Assembly (NCBI GenBank): GCA_017517325.1
Contig: JAFWZW010000001.1
Location: forward strand, 1 to 54,071
Direction: 5' to 3'
DNA: 54,071 nt
Origin: Clostridia bacterium
GTDB lineage: Bacteria; Bacillota; Clostridia; Oscillospirales; SIG627
Position 1 is the first letter of the stretch. Each line of letters opens with the position of its first letter. The notes below the pieces were generated by a model. The model searched no databases. It was not told where the DNA came from and saw only the letters and a program-made list of their open reading frames with translations. Shown here piece after piece: positions 8,124-16,750 of this stretch. A program made the translations under genes and the position numbers.

Positions 8124-9493
8124 TTTTCTGTTTCCATAAAATCACAAAGCGCGATTATTTCCTCTAATTTCATTCTTCTGCTGGCTTTAAAAAGCACGGT
8201 ATCACCCGGTTGAAGCTCAGCCCTTAACTTTTCTGCAAGGGCGTTTGCATCAATATAATTGAAAATCATATTTCGATCCATACCTGCTTCGGCGGCGCCA
8301 AGCAGAATATGATAGCTTGCTTTTCCGTAGGTGAACAGACGATCCACCTTATTTTCAACGGCAAGCTTTCCTACGGTCTGATGTGCATTTTCCGTCAAAG
8401 AGCCAAGCTCCAGCATATCTCCCAAGACGGCAATGCGTCTGCCCTCGTAAGAGCCGAGAACCTTGAGAGATGCTTCCATGGATTCGGGGGAAGCGTTGTA
8501 GCAATCCGCAATGATGCGAACGCCGCCCTTTTCATAGATCCTTTGTCTGAGTCCCGAGGGGGCGTAAGACAGCAGACCAGCCTGAATCACTTCATCTGCT
8601 ACACCTGAAACAAGGCCAACTGCGACGGCGAAAAGTGTATTTTTAATAAAGTGATCGCCAATGGCAGGTACCGTGACTCTCAATTCTTTATCCTTTGCGA
8701 TCACGTCAAAGGAGATATGGTCGCTTGCCTTATAAATATCCATAGGATAAATATCGTTTGCAGTACCGAAGCCAACGTAGATCACGTTGAAATCTGCAAG
8801 CAATTCCCTCACCTCTTCGGAACGGAGAAGGGGCTCGTCACCGTCCAGGATCAGGGTACTTCCCTTTTCCATTCCTGCAATGATCTCAAGCTTAGCCTCC
8901 ATAATTCCGTGACGGGAGCCCAAAAGTTCCATATGAGAGGTGCCGATATTGGTAATGATGGCAACGTTGGGTCTTACAAGGCGGGTCAGATACTCGATCT
9001 CTCCCCTGCCGCTCATACCCATTTCGCATACTACGGCTTCGCACCCTTCTTCAATGCGGATAAGCGTGATGGGCACGCCGATGTGGTTATTCAGGTTGCC
9101 GCTGGTAAAATGCGTCTTGTATTTTCCCCTTAATACCGAAGCGATCAGCTCCTTGGTGGTGGTTTTTCCCACGGAGCCCGTAACACCTACGGTAATGGCG
9201 GGAGCAACCTTCATATTCCAATAGGCGCCCAAAGCGCCCAGAGCTCTGGTGGTATCGGGAACCAGGATATGATCCTGACCTTCCACCATTTCTTCAGTAA
9301 TGACGCCTGCACATTTTCCTTTCAATTTTTCGATAAAATCGTGGCCGTCAAAACGTTCACCACGGAGGGCAATGTAAAGGTCTTCTTCCTTAATATTGCG
9401 GGAATCGGTGGAGATCCCACAGATCATTTTATCACCGTTGCCGTGAAGTGCTCCTCCTACGGCGCGGGCAATTTCAGAAAGCGTTAGCTTCAT
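8120..9493 (-). CDS. murF: UDP-MurNAc-tripeptide:D-Ala-D-Ala ligase MurF
   Basis: Cytoplasmic ATP-dependent Mur ligase adding D-Ala-D-Ala to complete the pentapeptide precursor. The N-terminal domain has ISTDSRNIKEEDLYIALRGERFDGHDF. The ATP loop is GVTGSVGKTTTKE (residues ~106-118), and NLNNHIGVPITL and the Asn-Ala-Ser-Pro-Glu-Ser-Met (NASPESM) motif of MurF follow. 457 residues. It overlaps both murE (4 bases) and mraY (4 bases), consistent with a tightly coupled operon; GAGGAAC precedes the ATG. Confidence 0.97.
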   Translation of the reverse strand: MKLTLSEIARAVGGALHGNGDKMICGISTDSRNIKEEDLYIALRGERFDGHDFIEKLKGKCAGVITEEMVEGQDHILVPDTTRALGALGAYWNMKVAPAITVGVTGSVGKTTTKELIASVLRGKYKTHFTSGNLNNHIGVPITLIRIEEGCEAVVCEMGMSGRGEIEYLTRLVRPNVAIITNIGTSHMELLGSRHGIMEAKLEIIAGMEKGSTLILDGDEPLLRSEEVRELLADFNVIYVGFGTANDIYPMDIYKASDHISFDVIAKDKELRVTVPAIGDHFIKNTLFAVAVGLVSGVADEVIQAGLLSYAPSGLRQRIYEKGGVRIIADCYNASPESMEASLKVLGSYEGRRIAVLGDMLELGSLTENAHQTVGKLAVENKVDRLFTYGKASYHILLGAAEAGMDRNMIFNYIDANALAEKLRAELQPGDTVLFKASRRMKLEEIIALCDFMETEK

Positions 9494-10959
9494 TTAAGTT
9501 CCTCTCTCACGTATTCCAAAACAATGTTTCTTTCAGAATAATCGTGCTTACCGTTTTCGTCGATCTCATATTCTTCGTGGCCTTTGCCTGCAAGAAGGAT
9601 CACATCTCCCGGGAGTGCGTGGTCAATTGCATAATGGATCGCCTCGGTACGATCGGTGATGGAAACGTAATCCGTGCCCTGATCCCGAACGCCTTCCAGA
9701 ATATCAGCGATGATCGCTTCCTTCTTTTCCGTACGGCAGTTATCGGAGGTTACGATAACGAAATCGCTCTTTTCGCAGGCAATTTTGCCCATAATGGGGC
9801 GCTTGGTGCGGTCTCGGTCACCACCGCAGCCGAAAAGCGTTACAAGCCTGCCCTTGGTAAAGCTCCGAAGGGTAGTCAAAATATTTTCCAATGCATCGGG
9901 TGTATGGGCAAAATCAATAAATACGGAATAAGGGGTATCGGTAGGTACCCGTTCAATTCTCCCCTTGACGCCATCCATTCCGTTCAGGGCCGTTTCCACG
10001 ATGGATAAGGGAATGCCGCATTCCATTGCAACGGCAGCGGCGGCAAGAGAATTATAAACGTTAAAGGAGCCGGGAATGGGAAGCTCCACTTCCCCTCTTC
10101 CCTGAGGAGAACGGATCAGATAACGGATTCCGTCAGGCTGATGAGAAAGCACCTCTTCACAGAGATAATCTGCCTTTTCACATTTTCCCGAATAGGTCAC
10201 GATGCGGGAGGCGGCGCCTTCGGTAATCCCGGAAAAGGCGGGATCATCCATATTGAAAACTCCAACCTTTGCAACCTGAAAGAGCTTCTTTTTAGCTTCC
10301 AGATAAGCCGCTATGGTTTTATGAAAATCAATATGATCCTGCGTAAGGTTGGTAAAAATGCCATAATCGAACTCAATACCTCCCAGCTTACCGAAAGCCA
10401 ATGCGTGGCTGGAGGCTTCCATAATCACCGTATCTACTCCGGCGCGGCGCATAGCATCGAAAAGCTCGAAAAGGAGCTCGGGATCGGGCGTCGTCAAAAA
10501 AGCGGCGCTCTTATCTACCTGATATTCTTCATTGAGCACAAGGTACTTCGTGGTTCCGATGAGCCCCGTTTTATGCCCTGCGGCATCAAAGATGGCTTTC
10601 AACATAAAGGAGGTGGTGGTTTTACCGTTGGTACCTGTAATTCCGATAATTCTGCGAAAACTCTTTTCGGGGTGACCGTAGAGATTTGAGAGAAGGTGCG
10701 GTAAGGCGGTACGGGCATCCTCCAAAAGAACGTAAGGAACCTCAATTTCAGGTGCCTCCTGACAGAGCACCACCACTGCGCCCTTTTCCATTGCGGATGG
10801 AATCCAGGCTCTGCCGTCCACCTTCAGACCCTTGAGTGCAACGAAGGCGGCGCCGGAAGCGATCTTTCTGCTGTCGGAAGAAACAGACGTAACCTCTGTA
10901 TCCGGATCGGCATGCCATTTCAAAATGGGAATACCACTCATCAGTTCCAAAAGCTTCAT
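9490..10959 (-). CDS. murE: UDP-MurNAc-L-Ala-D-Glu ligase MurE, probably meso-DAP-adding
   Basis: Cytoplasmic Mur ligase adding the third stem-peptide residue. The N-terminal domain carries VSSDSRKIASGAAFVALKG, the ATP loop is GITGTNGKTTTSFM, and the central region has the ITNLTQDHIDFHKT motif as TNLTQDHIDFH. The C-terminal specificity loop reads SDNCRTE, where meso-diaminopimelate enzymes normally have DNPR and lysine enzymes DDPN. The retained Asn and Arg favour DAP, with Cys in the Pro position. 489 residues. AGGGAAAT lies just before the ATG. It follows the PBP gene, with only 23 bases between them. Confidence 0.96.
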   Translation of the reverse strand: MKLLELMSGIPILKWHADPDTEVTSVSSDSRKIASGAAFVALKGLKVDGRAWIPSAMEKGAVVVLCQEAPEIEVPYVLLEDARTALPHLLSNLYGHPEKSFRRIIGITGTNGKTTTSFMLKAIFDAAGHKTGLIGTTKYLVLNEEYQVDKSAAFLTTPDPELLFELFDAMRRAGVDTVIMEASSHALAFGKLGGIEFDYGIFTNLTQDHIDFHKTIAAYLEAKKKLFQVAKVGVFNMDDPAFSGITEGAASRIVTYSGKCEKADYLCEEVLSHQPDGIRYLIRSPQGRGEVELPIPGSFNVYNSLAAAAVAMECGIPLSIVETALNGMDGVKGRIERVPTDTPYSVFIDFAHTPDALENILTTLRSFTKGRLVTLFGCGGDRDRTKRPIMGKIACEKSDFVIVTSDNCRTEKKEAIIADILEGVRDQGTDYVSITDRTEAIHYAIDHALPGDVILLAGKGHEEYEIDENGKHDYSERNIVLEYVREELK

Positions 10960-10982
10960 CTAATTTCCCTTCTTTCCTTGAA

Positions 10983-13325
10983 TTAATCGGTAACGCCGTT
11001 GTAATGGCGGAAGTCTACGGTTACCACCGTACCGGGAAGCACAACTTCCCCGGCGGCAATGCTTTGCTTCATTGCGGTAGCACCTTCGACTGAAGATAAG
11101 GTGCCGGATGCGATTTCTATATTCAGCCCTGCATTGATAAGGGCTCTGTTGGCCGCGGAAGCGGAGAGACCCACCACGTTGGGTACCGTAACGGAAGGCG
11201 TATTAAGCCCTTCTTCCGTATACAAAACGACCTTACCGCCGCCGGATACCTTGCTACCCGCAGCAGGAGACTGAGCAACCACGTTACTGCCGCCGCCGAC
11301 CACTTCAAAGTTCAGGCCGAGGCCTTGCAGGTTACTGGATGCGTACGTCAGGCTTCTACCCACGTATTCGGAAATGGCAACGCCCAAAGATGCCTTGTCT
11401 TCTTCGGTATATTCAGGCTCAACGCCCAAATATGGCAACACCTCCGAAAGGATCTTGGCAACGTAAGGAGCGGCAACAGTGGAGCCGTAGTAGTTACCAA
11501 CGGGCTCATCCACCAGCACGATCACCGCAACCTCAGGGTCATCGGCAGGTGCGAATGCCACGCAGGAAGCAACGTAAAACTTCTCATCCTTACTTTTTTC
11601 CGTTTTCGTTGAGGTACCGGTCTTTGCCGCGATCTTATAACCGGGAACGGCAGCGTTACGGTTACCGCCTTGATCTTCTACGCTTCGGTAAAGGTACTCC
11701 CAAATAACCTCGCAGTTTTCCGTGGAGACCACCTGACGCTTCGTTTCGGTTGCGTAGTTTTCAACTACGTTCCCCTCTTCATCAAGGCTTGCTTTGAGCA
11801 CGTGGGGAGTAACCAGATAGCCACCGTTGGCAACGGCGCAAATGGCTCGAAGGTGAGAGATAGGCGTGATCTTAAAGTTCTGACCGAAGGCGGCCACTGC
11901 CGCGTCAACGGAAGAATAGGTATCCATATTGAAGAAGAGGTTGGAGGTCTCACCGTAAATATCCACCTCTGTGGTTTCGTTATAACCGAAGGCTCTGTAG
12001 TACTTGTAGAACAGATCCTTGCCCAATCTTTGGCTCATTACAACGAAGAAGGGGTTGCAGGAAAAGCCCAAGGCACCTTCAAAGGTAAGGTTGCCGTGAC
12101 CCGCAAGCTTATGGCAATGGATGGGCTGAGCAAGACCCGGGATCCGAATGTAACCGGTACAGCGGAAATTCTCTGTAGCGGAAACCAAATTCTCCTCCAA
12201 AACCATAGCAGAGGTTATAATCTTAAAGGTGGAACCGGGCTCGTAAAGCTCCGTTACCGCTTTGTTCTTCCAAAGCTCGTTGAGAAGGTTGGAGCGATAC
12301 TTGGATTTCGGCAGCTCTTCCGTTTCCACGTAGGCATCAAGAAGCGCCTGAGAAACGGCATCCAGCGTGTAGGGATCGTTCAGGTTAAAATCAGGCTTTG
12401 TTGCCATACCTAAGATCTCGCCGGTATTCACGTCCATAATGATACCTGCCACACGGTTCCGTGCCTGAGAATCCTCAAGGGCTTCCGTAACGTATTTTTC
12501 AAGGATGCTTTGGCAGGTCCAGTCCACGGTCAGCATAACGTCAGAGCCGTCAACGGCATCAATATAGCTGTCGTACTTGGTGCTCATTTCATTTCCGACG
12601 CCGTCCTTGGCAGAGACGATCTTACCGTTTTCGCCGGACAAGAGGTTATTATAATACGCTTCGACTCCGGAGAGACCGTAACCGTCGGTGCCGGTGAAGC
12701 CAATAATATGGCTGGCAAGAGAGGAATAGGGGTAATACCGCTTGGATTCCTCGGAAAAATGGATCATACCGCCGTAATGCTTGGCGGCTACCATTTTTTT
12801 GATCTCTGCCGTATCCTCCAGTTCCACCTGCTTTTTGATGGTCTCGTCGGCGCGGTGATCCTTGGCGATCTTTTCCTTGATCATAGCGGGATCCACTCCA
12901 AGGCGGGTGGAAAGCTCGTTGGTAATATCCTGCGCCACCGTCAGAGAGGTATTCTCAAACTGGGACAAGAGATGCGTTCTTTCTTCTTTTTTATCCTCGG
13001 GATCATCGATCTTTTCAACCAGTGTCTCCACGTATTCCGCAACGGTTTGGTCAGGAATGGTATTGGGAGAAATAAAAACGCGCTCCACCGTCGTGCTGAT
13101 GGCAAGCACCTTCATATTGCGGTCGTAAATGGTACCGCGCTTTGCCTGGATCACCGTTTCCTTTGTGTACTGATTGACGGTGTTGGACTGATACTGATCA
13201 AAATCAACGATCTGCAGGAAAAACAATCTTACCGCCAGAAGAATGCCGCAGAGAATGAAAAAGAACATAACGAATGAGCCGCGCTTATTCAGGCTTAATC
13301 TTCCTGCTTGCAAATTCTCAAACAT
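10983..13325 (-). CDS. Class B penicillin-binding protein with PASTA domains (SpoVD/PbpB type)
   Basis: Septal or spore-cortex transpeptidase that crosslinks glycan strands made by FtsW. It has one N-terminal membrane helix (residues ~18-38), a PBP dimerisation domain, and a transpeptidase domain with the nucleophile motif Ser-Thr-Phe-Lys in EPGSTFK, the SxN motif in GFSCNPFF and KTGTST. Two C-terminal PASTA repeats follow; the second starts at VTVPNVVGLSAS. At 780 residues it is longer than PASTA-less FtsI. GAGGAGG precedes the ATG. It is the only PBP in the cluster, so it could be the vegetative PbpB/FtsI or SpoVD; the terminator and possible separate promoter upstream leave this open. Confidence 0.93.
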   Translation of the reverse strand: MFENLQAGRLSLNKRGSFVMFFFILCGILLAVRLFFLQIVDFDQYQSNTVNQYTKETVIQAKRGTIYDRNMKVLAISTTVERVFISPNTIPDQTVAEYVETLVEKIDDPEDKKEERTHLLSQFENTSLTVAQDITNELSTRLGVDPAMIKEKIAKDHRADETIKKQVELEDTAEIKKMVAAKHYGGMIHFSEESKRYYPYSSLASHIIGFTGTDGYGLSGVEAYYNNLLSGENGKIVSAKDGVGNEMSTKYDSYIDAVDGSDVMLTVDWTCQSILEKYVTEALEDSQARNRVAGIIMDVNTGEILGMATKPDFNLNDPYTLDAVSQALLDAYVETEELPKSKYRSNLLNELWKNKAVTELYEPGSTFKIITSAMVLEENLVSATENFRCTGYIRIPGLAQPIHCHKLAGHGNLTFEGALGFSCNPFFVVMSQRLGKDLFYKYYRAFGYNETTEVDIYGETSNLFFNMDTYSSVDAAVAAFGQNFKITPISHLRAICAVANGGYLVTPHVLKASLDEEGNVVENYATETKRQVVSTENCEVIWEYLYRSVEDQGGNRNAAVPGYKIAAKTGTSTKTEKSKDEKFYVASCVAFAPADDPEVAVIVLVDEPVGNYYGSTVAAPYVAKILSEVLPYLGVEPEYTEEDKASLGVAISEYVGRSLTYASSNLQGLGLNFEVVGGGSNVVAQSPAAGSKVSGGGKVVLYTEEGLNTPSVTVPNVVGLSASAANRALINAGLNIEIASGTLSSVEGATAMKQSIAAGEVVLPGTVVTVDFRHYNGVTD

Positions 13326-13356
13326 AGCATCCTCCTCTTTCTTTTGTTTGTTATCT

Positions 13357-13385
13357 TATCACATCCGGAGCGTCTATATTGTCAA
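13357..13385 (-). promoter_or_regulatory. Possible promoter of the PBP-murE-murF-mraY block
   Basis: A perfect TTGACA (13380-13385) follows the ftsL terminator, but no good -10 lies at 17 bp (GTGATA). The nearest TAAGAT is 21 bp away. An alternative sigma-E-like reading (CAATATA, 14 bp, GATAAGAT) is equally weak. Start point uncertain. Confidence 0.3.
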
Positions 13386-13411
13386 AAAGAGTAAAGGGGA
13401 TTCCTTTACTC
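13383..13411 (-). terminator. Terminator after the ftsL-like gene
   Basis: A 9-bp perfect stem GAGTAAAGG / CCTTTACTC with a 5-base loop, followed on the minus strand by TTTTT. It sits inside the dcw cluster in the 144-bp gap between ftsL and the PBP gene. Confidence 0.8.
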
Positions 13412-13469
13412 GTTTTTGCAGACTGACTCCTTTTTTATACATATTCGCAGGGGGGTGGCAATATTCGCC

Positions 13470-14111
13470 TTAGTTTTTTTCTTTCCCGAATATACCTGCA
13501 AGAAAGGAGCTTTCTTCCTCCTGCTCGCCTTCCGCCTCAATCCAGAGATCTTCGTCGTCGGTTACGGAAATGTACTTTTTGGAAAGGGTGGAAGCCGCTA
13601 CCATTCCGTATTCCTGGGTAGCAATGCGCTCCACTTCATCCAGATCGTATTTGTTTTCCAGCTGTACCTCCAGCTGAGTTGCCTCTTCCTTAAGGCTTGC
13701 GATCTCGGATTCCATGGTATCGATGGCAAGAGAGTATTCTTCAACTTGAACGTAAAGGGTAAGCATATACATAAATACCAGCGCAAGCAAAACGCAGGAT
13801 ACGATGGTTGCCAAGGGTATCGGTCTTTTGGCGGCGGTGGCACGGGTAATGATCTTGGCACCGCGGTCTTCGTTGACCACGTGGGCTTCCTCAATTTCCT
13901 TTTCGGAAACGGGAGAATCAACCAGCCGACGGTTAAGTTTATTCAGATTCTTTGTGATTCTGGTTTCGGAATCCACAGCATCAGGGTGGGTCTCGCGGGG
14001 GCGGATCTTGGGTTGATAGGAGTCAGAAGCGTGCTTTCTCTTTTCCTGCTTCTTTTGCGCAGAAAGGGCTTCTTCGTTTTCCTTTGCGCCATTGCGATAC
14101 ATCGTATCCAT
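13470..14111 (-). CDS. FtsL-like divisome protein with long N-terminal tail
   Basis: The position between rsmH and the PBP, a single membrane helix (around PLATIVSCVLLALVFMYML) and a following Leu/Glu-rich coiled coil (about 45 residues) identify a septum-formation initiator of the FtsL/DivIC type. Such proteins bridge FtsQ to the FtsW-PBP pair. The cytoplasmic tail of ~110 basic and acidic residues before the helix is longer than in typical FtsL proteins, and the total of 213 residues is about twice the usual size. The start ATG at 14111 has GGAGG 7 bases upstream. Sequence similarity is too low to separate FtsL from DivIC by eye. Confidence 0.8.
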   Translation of the reverse strand: MDTMYRNGAKENEEALSAQKKQEKRKHASDSYQPKIRPRETHPDAVDSETRITKNLNKLNRRLVDSPVSEKEIEEAHVVNEDRGAKIITRATAAKRPIPLATIVSCVLLALVFMYMLTLYVQVEEYSLAIDTMESEIASLKEEATQLEVQLENKYDLDEVERIATQEYGMVAASTLSKKYISVTDDEDLWIEAEGEQEEESSFLAGIFGKEKN

Positions 14112-14130
14112 AACAGAGCCTCCTACAATT

Positions 14131-15063
14131 TTATAATTTTTCCGCAATGCGGAGCTTTGCGCTTCGACTGCGGGGGTTCTCGTTTTCTTCCTCTTTACCG
14201 GGAACGATGGGCTTACGGGTCACGTTTTTCAGCTTTGGCTGAAAACCACAGACACAAACGGGGAAATCACGGGGGCAGGTGCAACCCTCGATATAGCCGC
14301 GGATGCTTTCCTTCACCACCCGATCCTCCAGAGAATGAAAGGTGATAACGCAGAGCCTTCCTCCCGGCTTTAAATGCTCCACAAGTTGTGAAAGTGTCGT
14401 TGGGATCACGTCAAGCTCACGGTTCACCTCAATTCGAATGGCCTGAAAGCTTCTGCGGGCAGGATGCTTTCCTTCAAAACGCTCTTTGGGAGGAAATGCA
14501 CTTTTGATGATCTCTGCAAGCTCTAAGGTGGTTTCGATCTCTTTTTCTTCTCTTGCCTTCACAATCGCACGGGCAATAGAGGAAAAACGCTTTTCCTCCC
14601 CATAATCCCGCAGGATCCGACAAAGCTCGGTTTGAGAATAGGTGTTCACCACTTCCTTGGCGGAAAGGGGGTTCTTTTGATCCATCCGCATATCCAGGGG
14701 TGCATCATGATGGTAAGAAAAGCCCCGTTCCGGTGTATCCAATTGGTAGGAGGAAACACCCAGATCGATCATAGCACCGTCGATTCCCTCGGGACAAAGC
14801 CTTGAGAGAACCTGACCTACTTCTTCAAAGTTGGAGTGGACCAACTCGAACTTTCCTTCATAGGAGGAAAGCTTTACTTTTGCATTTTCGATTGCCGCCA
14901 GATCCTGATCCAGCGCAATGAGCCTGCCCGTGGTAAGCCTTGAAAGAACCAAGGAGCTATGCCCTGCACCGCCCAAGGTACAATCCACGTAGACCCCGTC
15001 GGGCTTGATATTCAATCCGTCAACGGTTTCGTAAAACAAAACCGGTTTATGTTCAAAAACCAT
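14131..15063 (-). CDS. rsmH: 16S rRNA (cytosine-1402-N4)-methyltransferase RsmH
   Basis: SAM-dependent enzyme that methylates C1402 in the ribosomal decoding centre. The SAM loop is DCTLGGAGHS (residues ~27-36), then ALDQD, GAMIDLGVSSYQLD with the downstream PERGFSY, the DMRMD motif and AFQAIRIEVNREL-type helix (seen here as SFQAIRIEVNREL), and GGRLCVITFHSLEDR. 310 residues, full length. The ATG overlaps the mraZ TGA by one base (TGATG), the typical mraZ-rsmH coupling. Confidence 0.98.
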   Translation of the reverse strand: MVFEHKPVLFYETVDGLNIKPDGVYVDCTLGGAGHSSLVLSRLTTGRLIALDQDLAAIENAKVKLSSYEGKFELVHSNFEEVGQVLSRLCPEGIDGAMIDLGVSSYQLDTPERGFSYHHDAPLDMRMDQKNPLSAKEVVNTYSQTELCRILRDYGEEKRFSSIARAIVKAREEKEIETTLELAEIIKSAFPPKERFEGKHPARRSFQAIRIEVNRELDVIPTTLSQLVEHLKPGGRLCVITFHSLEDRVVKESIRGYIEGCTCPRDFPVCVCGFQPKLKNVTRKPIVPGKEEENENPRSRSAKLRIAEKL

Positions 15064-15497
15064 CAGAGACCGTGCCTCTTGAGAATGTTTTCAATTTCTT
15101 CGGTGCGATTATCAAAGGTAAACTGATCGTAGGTTTCTTCATCCCAGATCTCAGCGTGGTCACCGCATCCCAAAACCACGATGTTTTTACCGATCTTGGC
15201 ATATTCGCGAAGCACCACGGGTAACAGCACTCTTCCCTGCCCGTCAGGCTCCGCATACTGCATAGAGGAAAAGAAGAAGCGGCGAACGTTGCGGGATTCG
15301 GTTTCAGGCAAGGTGGAGATCATTTCTTCAAAGGATGCCCATTTTTCTTCCGTATAAAGGTTGATGCAACGGTCAAGAGAGCGGGCCAGGACCATGGTTT
15401 CGCCTTCGGGAATCATTTCCCTGATCTTTGCAGGGATCATAACTCTGCCCTTGGCGTCTGCCGCACAGCGATATTCACCGCAAAACGAACGAGCCAC
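15063..15497 (-). CDS. mraZ: Transcriptional regulator MraZ
   Basis: AbrB-fold regulator that binds DNA repeats ahead of its own operon and controls the dcw cluster. Two SpoVT/AbrB-type half-domains are visible: GEYRCAADAKGRVMIPAKIRE and, about 80 residues later, the AEPDGQGRVLLPVVLREYA region, each with the D-x-K/Q-G-R-V core. The start was taken as GTG at 15497, because AGGAG lies 8 bases upstream; the GTG at 15506 abuts the ribosome binding site. 144 residues, normal. The operator boxes at 15591-15630 fit autoregulation. Confidence 0.95.
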   Translation of the reverse strand: MARSFCGEYRCAADAKGRVMIPAKIREMIPEGETMVLARSLDRCINLYTEEKWASFEEMISTLPETESRNVRRFFFSSMQYAEPDGQGRVLLPVVLREYAKIGKNIVVLGCGDHAEIWDEETYDQFTFDNRTEEIENILKRHGL

Positions 15498-15590
15498 AAG
15501 CCTCACTCCTCTCTGAAATTATACAAAAAATGAAAAAAAGACTCCACTATAATAGGAAATACGGGAAAACGGTGATAAAAACTGGAATTT

Positions 15591-15630
15591 TAAACCACTT
15601 TTTACCACTTTTCTCCTCTTTTGACCCATT
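15591..15630 (-). promoter_or_regulatory. MraZ operator: four 10-bp repeats
   Basis: Read on the minus strand, four decamers follow in strict 10-bp register: taaTGGGtca, aaaGAGGaga, aaaGTGGtaa, aaaGTGGttt. MraZ of other bacteria is known to bind tandem GTGG/TGGG boxes about 10 bp apart. The first box overlaps the end of the -10, and the others cover the start of the transcript. A further single AGTGG occurs near 15545. Confidence 0.8.
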
Positions 15631-15656
15631 ATAGCGGAGTTTTTATAGAAATTCAA
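15628..15656 (-). promoter_or_regulatory. Sigma-A promoter of the dcw cluster (mraZ)
   Basis: The -35 is TTGAAT (15651-15656), the spacer is 17 bp and the -10 is TATAAT (15628-15633). The transcript would start near 15621, inside the MraZ boxes, giving a leader of about 125 bases before the mraZ GTG. Confidence 0.85.
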
Positions 15657-15695
15657 TAGTTTTATATGATTTTCTTGGGGTTGTTAACAGAATAT

Positions 15696-16172
15696 TTACA
15701 ATTTGTTTTGCAAATGTTTTATGACTTCCTGCGGCAAAATGGAAGAAAGATCCACATTTTTCTTCCACCCTTCCCTTGCGAGGGTGGAGGAAACGAGTGC
15801 CATATCCTCGCGGGCATCCAAGTATAGCGTTTCCACCCCTGAGTGGGTGAAGTTGAAGGCGGCCATATTCTTTTCATAAAGGTAATCCTTCTCGTTGCGC
15901 ACCCCCTTCACCAATACGCAGGGCTCTCGGATCTCCAAAAGATAGGAATAGAGCATATCCTCCGAAGAATCCACCTGAATGTTATCGTCCTTTTCAAAGA
16001 CGCGGCGACAAAGCTCGTAGCGCTCCTCCAAGGGCAGTAGGTATTCCTTATCCCGATTGTTCATCACCACAACGCGGCAGGTTCCGAAAAGAGCGGCGAT
16101 CCTATGGGCAAGCTCCACGTGACCTAAGGTGACGGGATCAAAGCTGCCCGGCAAAACGGCAAGGCGCTTCAT
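15696..16172 (-). CDS. coaD: Phosphopantetheine adenylyltransferase CoaD
   Basis: Penultimate step of coenzyme A synthesis: 4'-phosphopantetheine + ATP to dephospho-CoA + PPi. The nucleotidyltransferase motif PGSFDPVTLGHVEL sits at residues 7-20, and VKGVRNEKDYLYEKNMAAFN and the SST-type motif (VSSTLAREG, in place of ISSS) follow. 158 residues, normal for the family. The start ATG at 16172 overlaps the rsmD stop by four bases, with AAGGGG ahead; upstream in-frame codons lie inside rsmD. No hairpin terminator is seen after it before the mraZ promoter. Confidence 0.96.
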   Translation of the reverse strand: MKRLAVLPGSFDPVTLGHVELAHRIAALFGTCRVVVMNNRDKEYLLPLEERYELCRRVFEKDDNIQVDSSEDMLYSYLLEIREPCVLVKGVRNEKDYLYEKNMAAFNFTHSGVETLYLDAREDMALVSSTLAREGWKKNVDLSSILPQEVIKHLQNKL

Positions 16173-16750
16173 TCTGCCTGCCCCTTGGTGCGAACGAAAT
16201 ATACGTAGCACTTGGAAAACTTATACTGCTTGATGCTTTCGACAGTCTCCATTACGGCTTCGGGAATCTTATCCTCCTGCAGAGTATCGTTTGCCCCCTC
16301 TACCATCAAGAGGCCACCGGGCTTTAACAGGCCGCCGCGCAGAATACGCTTGATCAGCTCTGCGGTCAGATCCTTATCGTAGGGGGGATCACAAAAGATA
16401 TAGTCAAAGCTCTGACCCTTTTTGGAGGCGGCTTTGATATATTCGCCGTATTCACTGCGGATCACACGGCTTTGGGCAGAAAAGCCCGTCTTTTCGATGT
16501 TTTTGCGGACCGCCTTCAGAGAATCCTCACTGCAATCCACAAAGGTGCAGGAAGTGGCACCGCGGCTGATGGCCTCCAGCCCCATCTGACCCGAGCCGGC
16601 AAAAAGATCCAAAAAGGTTTTGCCTGCCAAGTCAAATTGAATGGCGCTGAAGATCCCCTCCTTTGCCATTTCCGTAGTGGGGCGCACTGCATCCCCCGGA
16701 AGTGTATAAAGACGGACTCCTTTTGCTTTTCCGGTAATAATTCTCATCAT
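16169..16750 (-). CDS. rsmD: 16S rRNA (guanine-966-N2)-methyltransferase RsmD
   Basis: SAM-dependent methyltransferase modifying G966 of 16S rRNA in the small subunit. The start region MRIITGKAKG is typical. FLDLFAGSGQMGLEAISRGA is the SAM-binding motif, FVDCSEDS the acidic-loop region, and DPPYDK the N-methyltransferase catalytic motif. 193 residues. The ATG overlaps the uvrC TGA by four bases, with GAGGATG upstream. The rsmD-coaD pair is conserved across bacteria. Confidence 0.96.
   Translation of the reverse strand: MMRIITGKAKGVRLYTLPGDAVRPTTEMAKEGIFSAIQFDLAGKTFLDLFAGSGQMGLEAISRGATSCTFVDCSEDSLKAVRKNIEKTGFSAQSRVIRSEYGEYIKAASKKGQSFDYIFCDPPYDKDLTAELIKRILRGGLLKPGGLLMVEGANDTLQEDKIPEAVMETVESIKQYKFSKCYVYFVRTKGQAE

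Noticed and set aside
15510-15535. Second TATAAT close to the mraZ start
   Set aside because: No -35 at a suitable distance, and the transcript start would fall on the ribosome binding site.
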